DNA of 64,000 nt from Kwoniella bestiolae CBS 10118 (Eukaryota > Basidiomycota > Tremellomycetes > Tremellales > Cryptococcaceae), in the NCBI RefSeq assembly GCF_000512585.2, contig NC_089243.1, positions 992,001 through 1,056,000 on the forward strand, in the 5' to 3' direction. Below the pieces are notes generated by a model. The model was not told the DNA's origin. It was given only the letters and a program-made list of their open reading frames with translations, and made no database searches. The translations under genes and the position numbers were made by a program. Positions 23,034 through 35,550 of this stretch are shown here, piece after piece; positions within the stretch are counted from its first letter, which is position 1; every line of letters starts with the position of its first letter.

Positions 23034-25179
23034 TGCGTAAATCTAGTTTCAATGATCCTCGTGTCAAGAGACAACAATAACAACGACAACGAGGATGGGA
23101 ATGATGATGTTAAAGTTGAATCGAAGTGCTGTGGTCGTGTTTAACCGGACAACCGGACAAGCTCAACAGTTCGGACTACACCGAAGTAAGCGGATCCAGA
23201 AGTGAGGATTGGATCTGATCACAGGAACTAGAGTACAGTAGTAGTAGGTCTGTCCAGCGTTACCTTGGCCAACAACCCAATACCAATGTCCGAAACGAAA
23301 GGACATCAAGGGGTTGTTGTTAGTTGATTGAATATAATGCCTAAAACATGAGGATTATTGCGTTATGCGTTCCACTGTTGAAACCCTCACTTGTCTAGTG
23401 AATAAACTTGCTTTGTTCACATGCACTAGGCTGTTGAGTAGATCTACACTGATCATAGATAGGCAGTGATGTGCAGAAGGTTGATCGGAGGAGGAAAGAG
23501 GACATATGCATGATCAGCTGTTTGATTGTATCCGCATTGTACGGGTGAATAAGAGGGTTATAGTAGTAGTATGGGATGCATTGCATGCAAAGGGTCCAAG
23601 TAGGCTCGGATGATTTTCCTAGTACTAAGACTAGCACTCATATGCATTGACATCATGCAGTAAAGTACATCACGGTTACAACGTGTTAAATATGAATTTG
23701 TATAAAGCTGCAGATAATTAGGCTCCAATTATAAAATCTGATTTACCATATGCTGAGCTTACCCCGCAATTAACCAACCATTCAGCCGTTGACCATATAT
23801 CATATTCATCATTCATCCATCTCATTCCATCATCCCACCCTCTCCTCGCAGCTATTGCTATCTCATTAGACGTACAAACATACCCGTCACCCTACAGATT
23901 GCTGCCTGAATCAAACGGATCATCCTCACCCCGATAGCCAGGTGCTCGACTCTCCCACCTCCACTCCCATATTCATCTCACCCTTATAAGAGCACCTTGC
24001 TCACGTCCAGCTTTGTGACGGAAGAAAGTCTCGAGAGGTCGAATCTCATTCAATCACATTCATCTCTTTGCTGCTTGGTACGACGTTTGCTTTGGTTAGA
24101 TCCTTTTCACCCTCGTGAGTTCATTTTCCAACCTCATCAAGTACAGAGGACTCTTGAACCTCCCCTTTCATTCTCAAACACAATCTCATCCACCTAGCTG
24201 ACTTCCCTTCAGATATCATCGCAGTATAATCGTCTGTCGACATTGCAAGAAGAGACGCGCTCAACGAAGAAGGCGAAATCTCACACGCAGAGAGCAATAG
24301 ATATCGACATAGTCTCCAGGTGGGTACTCTTGTTCTACTGTCCGTGTTTCCCACATCCTTTCTTCTGTTTCTTCCGTTCGTCTTCGCCTTCATCACTGTT
24401 GTCCCCATCACTTCCTGTTGATCTACACCATCCCCAAAAACCCTTCTGATCACGCGATGTGTCTTTGTGTGTGTCGATCTCTCTGCTCTTCTTCCCGAGT
24501 CAATTCAAACTAGAGGGGTAGATCAGAGAACATCGTCGATCTCTCCTCGAGATAATTCAACCACAGATGATCTATGCTCGTCTGACCTGGTGAATTACGA
24601 ACTGTCGGTCCGAGATTACCCCATCAGAGGTCTTCGCTCTTTCGTCTTGGTGTATATAATCTCTCCACTCGTCCACTATCTTCCCCACTCATCCTTTCTA
24701 TCTTTCCAACCCATATCGCACAGTTGTCATCCGACCACTCAAGTCCTTTCTCTCTATCCTACTTCGCAACAGGGATTCTGGATCTCTCGAAAGCCGAGCT
24801 CTTTGACCTTTGCTTCTGGGTATATTTTCATTTTTGTGGGGTCTTCCCTATTGCGTTATGTTTATGGGCTACGAAGTATAGCACTTTCTCTATCTTTTGT
24901 TGCTATACTTCCGCTGAATACCTCTTATCCCATACATTCCCTTGTTTACTGTTTCGCGAGTTGAATGCAAATATATGAGCTGACGATGGTCTGGACGATT
25001 CCTTGTAGGTCTTCGATACACGTCCTTTGCTATAATCCCATTCCCCTTCGTTCTCGGCTCGAAGGTCACCTCCATTCATATCTCGCCTATATAGATCCTG
25101 GATCAGTCTCGGTAGAACAGGCAAAATCCCCATCGCCACTAAATTCGCTAGACAGTGTTAGAACTATAATCAGCTCATC
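23034..25179. promoter_or_regulatory. Long divergent region, likely long leader/promoter of neutral trehalase
   Basis: About 2.1 kb between the hydrolase gene (-) and the trehalase gene (+). The part from about 23900 to 25170 is strongly pyrimidine-rich on the plus strand, typical of basidiomycete 5' UTR/promoter DNA, and has intron-like signals. AGGGG (stress-element core) occurs near 23308 and 24512. The plus frame at 24467-24964 has no domain and looks fortuitous. Confidence 0.45.
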
Positions 25180-28100
25180 ATGGCGAACATCTCAGAAGAT
25201 AAAGCAAAAGTGAGTCTGCCGTTGCTGAATTGTCGCTGATCATTGCAGCTTCCCATCCCTAAAAATCTCCTTTTCATCGAGCACGATGTACCATCCTCCA
25301 CCGCCGCTTCTGCATCTACCACCCCTACCGACCCTTCCATCGCTGATCCCCTTGCCGCTGTCGGTGCTGGTATCCCTCCTCCCGCTTCACAAACCAATGG
25401 TGCAACGAGTCCACCTGTCCCTCCCCCATCTCAAAGAGTAGGCAAGCTGGGTCTTGTTGAGACGAAATTACCCGATGTTCACGCCGAACCACACGAGTAC
25501 TATGGAGGCGCTGAAGTTTGGACAAGAGCAAGAACTTTCAGTAATGTAAGTTCACCTTGACTGGACTCGCGCTGACCTACTAGTCTGGTGTCGCTGGAAC
25601 CACGAAGAGACGACCACCTCAAATGGGTGGTGAGAACATCTCTAGGAACAGACGATTATCACATGGTGAGTTTCGCTAAGAGAGGATCATCGCTAACGAT
25701 CAGATGAAACTACCGCCTCCGCTCCTCGAAGGTTCTTGATTGATGTGGAGGAGACCATGAGAGTCGTGCTTGAACAAGAAGATACCGATAGAAAGTGAGT
25801 CTCCGTTTCGATGAGCTTAGCTAACGGCAGTTTCCAAATTTCCATTTACGATTCCGGTCCAAAATTGCTGTCTCTCGGAACGGCAAGTTCCAATGCACAC
25901 AAAGCGTTCGACATCCGGGGTACCTATATGCTTTCCAACCTGCTGCAAGAACTCGCCCTGGCCAGAGACTACGGTCGAAAGCGTATCGTCCTCGATGAAG
26001 CTCGTCTCGCCGAGAATCCAGTCGATCGACTCTCGCGTATGATCAAGAACTCTTTCTGGAACGCTTTGACAAGGAGAATCGATGGAGAAGGTTTGGAAGT
26101 TGCTTGTGCTGATCCTAAAAATCGAAGTCAACATACCAAAGCGAGAATCTACATCCCGTACGGAGAGGAGGAAATGGCCGAGCACTATCGACAAATGTGA
26201 GTGAAATAAGCTGCAGGATAATGCTGACATCCGTAGTGCCCGAGAGAAACCCAATCTCAACCTTACCGTCGATATGTTACCTCAAAAATGCGATGATCCC
26301 GCTTTCGTCAAGAGCTTGAATGACAAACCTGGAATTTTGGCTTTGGCGATGGATAGAAAGGTTGATGCGAATGGCAAAGTCAAGCTGGAGGCGCTTCCTT
26401 TCATCGTACCTGGAGCTAGATTCAATGAGAAGTATGGTTGGGATAGTGTAAGTTGATTGAAGCATGAGAATCTCGCTGATATTTCAGTACTTTATGGCGC
26501 TCGGTCTGCTCGTGGATGGGAAAATGGATCTTGCCAAGAGTATCGTAGAACATTGTATGTTCGAGATAAAGCATTACAATAAGGTGTTGAACGGAAATCG
26601 ATCATACGTGAGTCATCTTTGGTTCTGACAAAGCTGATAGCTCCCAGTATCTCTGTCGATCACAACCACCCTTCCTTACCGATCTCGCCCTCCAAATCTA
26701 CAACCAACTGGATCGATCTCAAAAGGAGGAAAACAAATCATGGTTGAAACGAGTTATTCAAGCTTCTATAAAGGAGTACCACTCTTACTGGATGTCAGAA
26801 CCGTCGCTCGATCCCGCTTCTGGTCTCTCCCGATACAGACCAGTCGGTTTGGGTATCCCCCCTGAAACCGAAGCTACCCACTTCACCCACATCCTCCAAC
26901 CCTATGCCCAGAAACTCGGTATCTCGGTCAACGAGTACATCGAAGGTTACAACAACCTGACCATCGATGAACCAGAGTTGGATGAATACTTCTTACATGA
27001 TCGAGGTGTCCGAGAGTCCGGTCATGACACTTCCTACAGATTGGACAAGAAATGTGCGGATCTTGGAACGGTTGACTTGAACTCTTTGCTGTACAAGGTG
27101 AGTCCATCATGTCACAAACACCGCTGACCTTCAGTATGAATTTGATATTGCCTCGGCCATCGAGGTCGCATTTGACGGCGAGATGGATCTTGAAGAAGAG
27201 TTCCCACTGTCACCATGGCCAATCACCCCCGAAGCTTTCGCTCCGGACGCTCCTCGACAAACCTCCACTTCCGTCATCCAAACGAGCAAACACTGGTTCG
27301 AGCGAGCTGCCAGGCGAAAGGATATTATGGATGAGCTGTGCTGGAACGACGGACATGGAATGTACTTTGATTACGACACCAAGGCGAAGAAGCAAGCTCG
27401 TTACGAATCGGTCACCGCTTTATGGCCATTGTGGGCTGGTTGTGCTTCCGAGACCCAGGCTCTCAAGCTTGTACGACACGCTTTACCCAAATTCGAAGTT
27501 GCCGGTGGGCTTGTCTCAGGTACCGAAGAGTCTAGAGGTATCATCTCTTTGGATAGACCCAATCGACAATGGGGTGAGTAGTCTTGTGACGACATGACAT
27601 GGGGAATACTAGCTAAAACTCTTGATAGATTACCCATACGCTTGGCCACCTCATCAAATCATGGCTTGGGTCGGTCTTGAAAGATACGGTTTCGTAGATG
27701 ACGCTGCTAGGTTGGCTTATAGATGGATATACATGTGAGTAATTTCATGGAAAATGGCTTGACTTGAGCTGATCATTTACGTAGGATGACATTATCATTC
27801 GTTGATTTCAACGGTATCGTCCCTGAGAAGTTTGATGCGGTGGAACTCAGTCATATGGTTGATGCTGAATAGTGAGTTCGGCCCATGATCGACTTTTGCT
27901 GACTCCTTGATAGTGGTAATCAAGGTACCGATTTCAGATATGTACCTAGAGAGGGTTTCGGGTGGATGAACTGTGAGTGACCAGGCTCGATGAGGATATG
28001 AACATGAGCTGATATACTGTATAGCTGCCTATCAAATTGGTCTTCAATGTTTGTCAACCGGTATGAGAAGAGCAGTTGCCAACTGTGTTCCAGTGAGTGA

Positions 28101-28351
28101 TCTTTCTTCACCCGAGGACATCGGACCATCTACTGATACGTTTCCGTTTCATTCAGCCTTGGGTCTTCTTCAATCTTCCCGCACCAGATTTCACTTCCGC
28201 CAGAAAACGACGAGCGGAACGAGAAGCCCGAGAAGCAGAGGCAGCGGCGTCTGGACACGGTGGTGCGCCCAAATTGGAAGTTCACCATGATCCTCCTTCA
28301 CTGGAGGAGGCAGTGGCCAAACTCAAACTTGAACTTGGTTCCCAACAATAA
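25180..28351 (+). CDS. NTH1: Neutral trehalase
   Basis: Start MANISEDKAK splices to LPIPKNLLFIEHD. The regulatory N-terminus includes the PKA-type site RNRRLSH. A calcium-binding-like segment follows: EDTDRNFQISIYDSGPKLLS. The GH37 catalytic core has IRGTYMLSNLLQELALARDY, the signature PGARFNEKYGWDS-YFMALG, WKPESGLSR-like SEPSLDPASGLSRYRP, and late DYPYAWPPHQIMAWVGLERY. The C-terminus ends KLKLELGSQQ. About a dozen short introns. The enzyme hydrolyses cytosolic trehalose to glucose during stress recovery and germination; the yeast enzyme is activated by PKA phosphorylation and Bmh1/2, and the site seen fits that. The presence of the calcium-binding segment separates it from acid trehalase. 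Confidence 0.96.
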
Positions 28352-29088
28352 GCCGAGGTTGAACGAAACGAGACAGACAAAAGGCATGTTAATAGATCAT
28401 TGTGTAGAATCGATTACAGAAGGGTCCTTTCAGTTTAATTCCAATTTCAAGTAAAAACAGTTTGATACGATAATTCTTTCATTCCAAATCGTACTTTGTA
28501 GTCCAATCGAATCTTTTCTCATGTCATATACAATACAATATAGCGAATTACATTCCATTTCATCTCTTTTCTGACTCTCGTTGATCGTTTCTTGAGGTCT
28601 ACGTTCTCGTTCTCGTTCTGCTTTTCTTTCTGAATATGCATGATATGATATGGTAAATACGGGGAACACATTGTATCCCAATGAACATCAATAGGACAGT
28701 CTTCGTCGAATTGCTGTACAATCACGAAGATGAAAACATCCACTCACCTTTTTGTGACACTTTTGTGCATGCTGGGCAATACGATAATATAATGCAATTT
28801 ATCACTCGTGCTTCTTCACTACGATATTTGTTGCATTTCCAGCTTTCAGAGACAATCAGATTATAATCGTGTATAAAGGATATAAATATAAGAGCAGTCA
28901 ACGAACGGATGAATACGTGTGGATAATCCTACAAAACATTTCCATTGATCTGAGAAGAAAAGCAAGAGGCTAGGAAAGTTAATTATAAATGACTGGTAAC
29001 GTATATTCGATCAACGGGGTATGGATAGCATAGTAACGAGACCATGGGGACTAAGAGGGCAAGATCTGGCTAATTTTTGGTATAACCA
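28352..29088. other. Convergent 3' flank of trehalase and coiled-coil genes
   Basis: About 740 AT-rich bases with no supported gene. They hold both 3' UTRs. Confidence 0.5.
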
Positions 29089-31505
29089 CTAGCTGTGAGC
29101 GGGGTTCTTGAGGGCAAGAAGTTTGACTTCTCTTTCACGCTGCGAGTTCATAAGGGTACAGTCAGCGATGGATCATTTGATCTATCATTTCTATATAAAC
29201 CACCACTCACATCATCAGCAGCCTTCATAGCCCTCAAGTCATCCACCTCCTGAGTCTTCTCGGCGACCTGGGAGGTCAATCCAGCAGCATGGTCCCTTCT
29301 CTCCTCGTAGTCATTCTCGGAGTTTCTGAGTTCTCCCTCGATTTTCTCGTACCTCTCCTTTTCTTTCAAGAACCTCAACCTAGCCTTGTGTTCTTTTCTG
29401 GTCCACTTGGAAAGTCTGAGTTGAGATTTGCGTTCAGCTGAGGCAGCCTCTCGTTGAAGTCTCGTGATTCGTTCAAGTTCCTTGATAGATCCAGCAACGG
29501 ATTTGGCTTCGGACTTGGCTTCGGCTTTGATCACCTTGGTGAGTCGTTTGGCATCCTTTTTCTCTGTGAGTGAAGGAGCACGTGAGCACTGTACTATCGA
29601 AGACAGCAGACGGACATACCCATGGTAGAAAGTCTTCGAAGCGTAGCGTCATCCAAGATTCGCTCAGAGAGTTCAGCCCGCATATGGATATCACTGCAAA
29701 GGGATCAGCTGTTTAGCTAACGCTTTAGAGTAAAATCACTCACTCTCTTCCCAAAACCTCTTCTGGCTGAGTTCCGACACTAGTACCCGCACCTCGACCG
29801 AAGGCACCCTTTCTGCTACCGATGGTCCCGCCGTTGGCACCTCTGGAAAGACCTCCGTTTCGTCCATATGTGCCAGCTCGGCTTAGGGTGGTGCCACTTC
29901 GACTCAACATACCAGCACGAAGATCCCGTTGCCCATCGTTTCGCGATTCAGGTCGATCACCTTCAGAGATAGACATGAGGTTGGGTTGAGGTCTGTAGCC
30001 GAAAGCGGAATGAGGTCGGTTAGGAGAAGTGGCACGTTGTGGTTGGTGGTCCGGCTCTTCGAAAGTGGTCGATCGATCTCTTGAGACAGGTCCGTTGTCG
30101 TGTAGCGAATGTCTGTTGCTGTTGTTTCCACCTTGAAGCTCGTGTTGTCTGTGAGAAGGGGCAATCTCACCCGGCTGGAAACCGTTTTCTCTCTCATCAA
30201 GTTGAGGGAGACGTCTGACAGAGGCGACAGATGGAGATCGGACGTGGTGATCGCCATTGACCGAAGGAGATCGTACATGATCTTCATTGATGGAAGGAGC
30301 CTTGTTGGATCGGATAGAGCCAGCTTTGGAAGATGCTTTCTTGACGCTAGGAGCTTTGGTAGAAGTCTTTCGCTGTTTGATGGAAGCCGCGTCAGGAAGC
30401 TCGGGTTCGTAGGTGGTTACGATTGGGATGGGCTTCACGTAGGATCGCGAGGCTCTTTGGGAAAGGCTAGCAAAGGTGTTAGCGAATGTCTCATTTCTTC
30501 AGAATCTTATCACTCACCCTGGTCTTTCGTTTGTCTCGCCATCCTGATCAACCTCTCTCTTAAGCTGGGTAGGGTCAGAGCTCAAAGCGGATCCTAGACC
30601 CATTTGATCTTCACCTTCTCTGCCGTTCTCAGGTCGGTCATTATAATCTTCGACAAATTTACCAGGGACTACAGCAGGGCCACCGTTGTTGAGTTGGCTT
30701 TGGTGAGTTCGGTGGGTGGCTCGACTGGAGGGTCTATCGTTGAGATCGAGATTTTGGGCTTTTTGAGACAAGGCGTAATCATGATCTTCCACTGGGGTAT
30801 GATCGTTACCAGAGTGGTGGACGGGTTCAAAGTTGTCGGCTGCGACGGTCATTTTGATGGGATGGGTACCGTCTCGAGTGTAGAGCTGAGGAAGGTAGGC
30901 TTGTTCAGTGATAATAGGGGCAGGCGGACTTTGAGTCGGCGTTGGCTTCTCTTCGATCGATCGAGATACTGGCTCAGCGGCGATTGAAGTTGGGGCTGGT
31001 TTGGGTGAAGTCTTCTTAATAAAACCACCTAGAGCTGGGACTGCGGAGTTTGCAGGTAATAAAGCTGGGACGATAGGTGACGAAGGAGTGGTGGATTGAG
31101 GGGATACCAGAGCGGTGGAAGCGGGCGAAGAGGTACTGTCTGAGCTGGTTACTAAAGTAGGTTTTTCCACAGGTTGATCAGACTTGGTGACTGCTTTCTC
31201 AGAGGGAAAGACTGCTTTGATCACTGGCCGGGTGAGAAGGCCAACGAGGCCGAGTTGGATAGCTTCGGAAGCCGTGTTGGGCGACTTGTAACGAAGGGGA
31301 TGGGTCTAGTAGGTCGACAGGGAGATGTCGACGTTGAACCTTGGACTTGAAGATAGCTTTGAGCAGTAGTTTGGTGCACTGTCGATGTTATACAAACCAA
31401 ACTGATTGAGGATGGAATATGGTGATAGGAAGGAATCGATGAGAGAAATGAGAAATGAGAAAATGACGAAGTGCTATCTATGTAGTGGTGAACATGAGCT
31501 TTCAT
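29089..31505 (-). CDS. Disordered protein with C-terminal coiled coil, unknown
   Basis: Exons join to a protein of about 700 residues. The N-terminal part reads SPNTASEAIQLGLVGLLTRP and is followed by a long Ser/Pro/Thr-rich region. PIVTTYEPELPDAASIKQRK marks the next exon, with Ser-Val-Arg repeats (VRSPSVNGD). A Gly/Arg patch (GRNGGLSRGANGG) precedes a charged helical domain: RAELSERILDDATLRRLS and KDAKRLTKVIKAEAKSEAKS, then a continuous coiled coil to DDLRAMKAADD. It ends LLALKNPAHS. I do not recognise the family; a cortical or cytoskeletal scaffold is a guess from composition. The start is uncertain: 31503-31505 is the nearest upstream ATG, but an unplaced intron with acceptor near 31309 is needed to enter the main frame. 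Confidence 0.65.
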
Positions 31506-31551
31506 TTGCTCATTTGCTCATTTCCTCATTTCCTCATTTTCCTGATTCTCC
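31500..31551. repeat. Short tandem repeat (TCATTTGC/TCATTTCC)
   Basis: Five to six copies of an eight-base unit in the divergent interval upstream of the coiled-coil gene. On the minus strand the copies create several ATG triplets (GCAAATGA context), which complicates the choice of start codon. Confidence 0.7.
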
Positions 31552-31906
31552 AATCTCTCTATCTCTTCTATCCCCGGTGACGTCAACTACTGTACATATA
31601 TATGATTGTTCGATTGCCGAACATGGCATAAAGTGGGGCCAGGGTCAAACATGTACAGGCCAATTACCAAATATAGTAATAACATATCAACGCACAGGCA
31701 TGTGGCGATCCAATCTACAACTGTGCTCGATTTATTTCATCCCTTCACTTTGTTTAGCACGTGTCTTGACATCCTCAACCTCGACAACAAAGGACACGCT
31801 CGAGCTATGGATGGATGGGTTAGGTGATAGATCAAAGGTGAACAGTTGACATAAACCTCGAGACAAAGCCATACTGCCATACCATAACCACACAACACAA
31901 ATCACA
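31552..31906. promoter_or_regulatory. Divergent promoter, coiled-coil gene / SPC1
   Basis: About 350 bases between the repeat tract and the SPC1 start. It should carry promoters for both genes. No distinct element is recognised. Confidence 0.4.
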
Positions 31907-32417
31907 ATGAATCACTTACCACCCTCAGTACAAAAAGTGCTCGAAGGGAGTATTGTGAGTCCCACCCTTCTCACTGAACAGACCATGCCACACCCATACC
32001 CAAACTCATTCGCCTGTGTGCTACCTCTCTAGGATCCTAAATCTCAGCATATCCTCGAGCAGCTCTCTCAGACATTCCTCATTGCTCTGACAGTAAGTCT
32101 GTCAGCTGTCTCACACCAATCAGAGATGAATTGGTCAAGCTGATCACCCGTACTCATAGATCATCTCATTCGTACTCTCATATTTTTCCAGTTCAGTCAT
32201 CCTCGGATTAGAAGCCTTCTTAGGTGGATTGGTGATTCTCCTTTTGGTATGTCAAAGTCCAATGTCCAACTGCTTCTCATCTCGTATCTCTATCGACTCC
32301 TCGAACGACGGGATAGCTTATCCCTTCTACTCATGATAGGCGGCAGTGCCTCCTTGGCCATATCTCAATAGATATCCCATCAAATTCCTTCCAGTCAGGA
32401 AATTACATCAAACATGA
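31907..32417 (+). CDS. SPC1: Signal peptidase complex subunit 1
   Basis: Four small exons: 31907-31954, 32033-32092, 32160-32246 and 32340-32417. They are all phase 0 and give 90 residues. The start is MNHLPPSVQKVLEGS. Two membrane segments form a hairpin (FLIALTIISFVLSYF and GLEAFLGGLVILLL), followed by the family hallmark VPPWPYLNRYPIKFLP. This matches Spc1/SPC12, a non-catalytic subunit of the ER signal peptidase complex, which in yeast helps spare membrane segments from cleavage. Length is normal (yeast 94, human about 100). None of the exons is long enough to stand out as an open frame, so the gene is easy to miss. Confidence 0.92.
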
Positions 32418-32674
32418 TTGATACGATCAAATCGAACCCATCGCAAAACATTTTTAGAATCGTTTGTTGTAATATATGTCATCTTAATGACCCGTATGAA
32501 TAGCACAGCTCTTAGATGTGCATTCTGTTCAACATGGAATTCGCATCATACGTGACAAAGAACCCTTATTCTGCATATTGATCATCACAAATACAAGAAG
32601 TCCTTTTCATTTCACTTGTTTGTACATTGATCCTGTTATACCAAGTTTATGAACTTATGGTTAATGCTATTGAC

Positions 32675-34810
32675 CTATTTGTTGTATCCTTTCTTCCCTG
32701 GAACAAACTGTGAATCTTTTTCTGTTCGCCTGTCCATTGCTTTCTTGGCCTGAAGAGCGGTAAGAGCGGCTAAAGAGGAAAACCACCATCAGATATCGTT
32801 TATCATATGGTGACATATCAACGAGATTACTCACCTCCGACACCACTTCCATCCTTTGCAAGACCCGTTCGCACTCTCTTTCCACCCTCCTCACCCAACA
32901 AGATCTTGAAAGTTTCGTCCACTCGCTCAGCGAACCTTGGTAGGAACTCGGCCACACTACACACGACCTGTCAGCAGATGTCTCAAGTGGGAGCAGAGCC
33001 ATCATCTCACCTTCCATCAATACCGACATCAACACCTTTATCCTCCTCACCCTCTGGTACTTTATCATTACCAGTATGTTGGACTACAGCTACGATAATT
33101 GCAGCAGCAAGCTTACAAGCTCTTTCCGATACCATTCGGCAAGCCCACTGTACGATCTCAGGATCACCTTCCGATATGTGCTTGGGATCTACGCCCAGTT
33201 GACTAATGATCAACTTCTTGACGTCTTCAGGCGATTTGGCAGCTTCTACGGCTGAGACGAAAGCGGTGTCATATCCGTAATGAGTGTTGATGGTTTTCGA
33301 TGAATAACCGTTGAAGAGGACGGAAGCGTCGATGAGATGGAGCAGTATGTTTCGAGTGATTTCACCGAGGTCTAGAGGACAGGCATGTCAGCAATCGTTT
33401 ACTGATAGAGGGCGTTCCACTCACACATTCCCGAAACCATCTTCTCGAAAGCTTGTTTACGGCTGAACATTCGCTTTTAGTAGCATTCCTTCGCAGTATA
33501 GGATGGGACTTACGGGTTTATACTCTCTCTGTCCAACTTGTTATCGAAGATTGAGACTGGTAAACATTTTCGCTACCAACGAACACCGTCAGTTTGCGGC
33601 TCGTGGGTGTCAGATATGCTCAATGCAACTCACCCCGTTGTCAAACGCTCCCCACTCGGTGTTGACCACCATGAATTCACCAGCGTGCTGTCCGCCAGCT
33701 TCGGCCTCTTTGATCTTATCTTCACCCAACTTCTTCACTGTTCTAGTTTTGTCGATATAAGCTCCGTTGGTACCAGTACCGAAAATTGCACCTATGAGCG
33801 CTGGTCCGGATTGGTACGAACGGGAAAGAAGGGTTCCGACGGTCTATCGATAGAAGTCGTCAGCTGTAATATTGTAGGCACTCATCCGATGGACTCACAT
33901 CGTTGACAATGGCGCTACACCTGACATGGATATGTTTCCTATCAAACGCATCTTGCAAGAGCTTTACGACGTCATTTCCAACTGCGTTCTTGGCATTGAA
34001 TCCTTTTGTCCATGTTAACAGTTTACCAGCATCAATGGCGGTTTGCTCGACTGGGAAACTGTGATGATAGAGCTATCAGCTTTGGGTCAGAGGTCAACGT
34101 CATGAAGAGAAAGCACACACCTGAACGTGAAACCAAGATGCATTGGTTCATTCGAAGAGATGTCAGATCCAATCTCAGTCAAGAATGCGTCAACAGAGTC
34201 GGCAATGTAGTCTGAAAGAGCAGGCCATCAATCAGCTTAGTCTTTTCATGACCATTCGCAGCAGAAAGAGAAGAATACTCACCGAAAAGCACTCTGGCTT
34301 CACCTTCCTTCAATTCCTCTGAGACCTTGTATTTCTGTTGTTTAAGCTCGAACTTGTGCTGACCGAATAGACGGACTTCGCAGACTCGGCTGGAGAGAGA
34401 CACAGAGTCAGGTCCATGTCGGTGAAGACGAAGAAATGGAATGCCGAACTCACAGATTCGTACCTCCTAAATCAAGAGCGAGGAAAGTTCTGCAATTATC
34501 ACAACAAACTGTCAGCTGGACTGATCAACGCTGATCCCTCCTCTTTTACACTTTTACGCCCTCGTCTTGCCCACCGTCACCCCACACCAATCTCTCCTGT
34601 CCATCTTTATGTACACAAACACACAACTCACCCCTCCTCGGAACCGTCCGGTACACCCGTCACATAACTAGGAACCATAGCTACATCCTTCCCGTAAGCT
34701 TCCAATCCCTCCTCCATCTCCTTCCTGAAGTGGTTGACGATATCTTGTAACCTCTCATCGGAAAGGAGGAAGTACGGTTCGAAAGTGGTGCAGATGGGTG
34801 GTAATGGCAT
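32675..34810 (-). CDS. HXK1: Hexokinase
   Basis: Start MPLPPICTTFEPYFLLSDER. The ATP-binding phosphate-1 motif LALDLGGTNLR is formed across exons near 34480-34640. The sugar-binding signature is present: LGFTFSFPVEQTA, then LTWTKGFNAKNAVGNDVV. IVNDTVGTLLSRSY carries the catalytic Asp, followed by GAIFGTGTNGAYI and VVNTEWGAF. The C-terminus continues past the usual helix with LTALQAKKAMDRRTEKDSQF and ends KKGYNK, a basic extension. It phosphorylates glucose and other hexoses in the cytosol. It sits 4 kb from the trehalase gene that makes its substrate, though no co-regulation is visible. Whether it is the HXK1 or HXK2 paralog cannot be decided here. Confidence 0.92.
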
Positions 34811-35550
34811 TTTGGCTGTACGAGTGTTTTTGGTCTCAGGTGGGTCGGGGTAGAAGTTATAGCAAGATGAAGAAGGGAAGGTGTGGTGTGTAGATGCCAA
34901 GAGCGGTGGGGACGGTATACCTGCTTTGTTGATTGGTAAAAGAGAGGTTTGTTCTGGGAGACTATGTAATCTCGTTTGTTTTCCAGCGGGATTTATTGAG
35001 TTGAGAGTGTATATATACCCCTAGACAGATAGATTGATAACAAAGTAAGATGAGATGGAGTAGAGCAATACACACGAGATAAGTGGACAAAGGAGGTAGT
35101 CAAGTGAGATATGTATATAAGTGTTTATGTGTATTAAAATGTTTTCTGATTTGTTCCTGCTGAATGGATGCTTGACGAGGTATGTAGAGAAGTCTACAAG
35201 TAGAGCATGTACAGTACAGTATGGGATGAATGATGCCGGTATCGTATGGTGAACCTAAAGGGTTACTACGTTACAGTAGTACACAGTTAGTATATTCCCA
35301 CAAGCGAGAGAGAGAGGGTGAAGGATGACGTCCTTGGCTTGAATGCTGTATTTTAAGGGAAAAAACCCGGGAAACCACGAGAAATGAAAGAACATCAGTT
35401 GCCGCAAGAAAATATCCTTTTCAATCACATTTGCCGCATCCACCTGTGGCACCCCACAAACGAATATATGTTTTATACAAATTGCATAGACCAGATATAT
35501 ATATAATAGATACAGACGCAAACTCCTAGACTATCTCACCTAACCTCAGA
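34811..35550. other. Hexokinase promoter and SMC1 3' flank
   Basis: About 740 bases with AT-rich and AG-rich stretches (a GA run near 35304-35316). The open frame at 35255-35521 minus is AT-rich, lacks domains and is rejected as a gene. Confidence 0.45.

Noticed and set aside
24467..24964. Plus-strand frame of 165 codons upstream of trehalase
   Set aside because: Hydrophobic composition comes from CT-rich DNA. No domain and no conserved-looking segment. More likely leader or promoter.
30109..30987. Plus-strand frames opposite the coiled-coil gene
   Set aside because: Shadows of Ser/Pro-rich minus-strand exons.
35255..35521. Minus-strand frame of 88 codons between hexokinase and SMC1
   Set aside because: AT-rich with biased Tyr/Ile/Phe content. 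It lies in the expected promoter/3' flank and has no domain.
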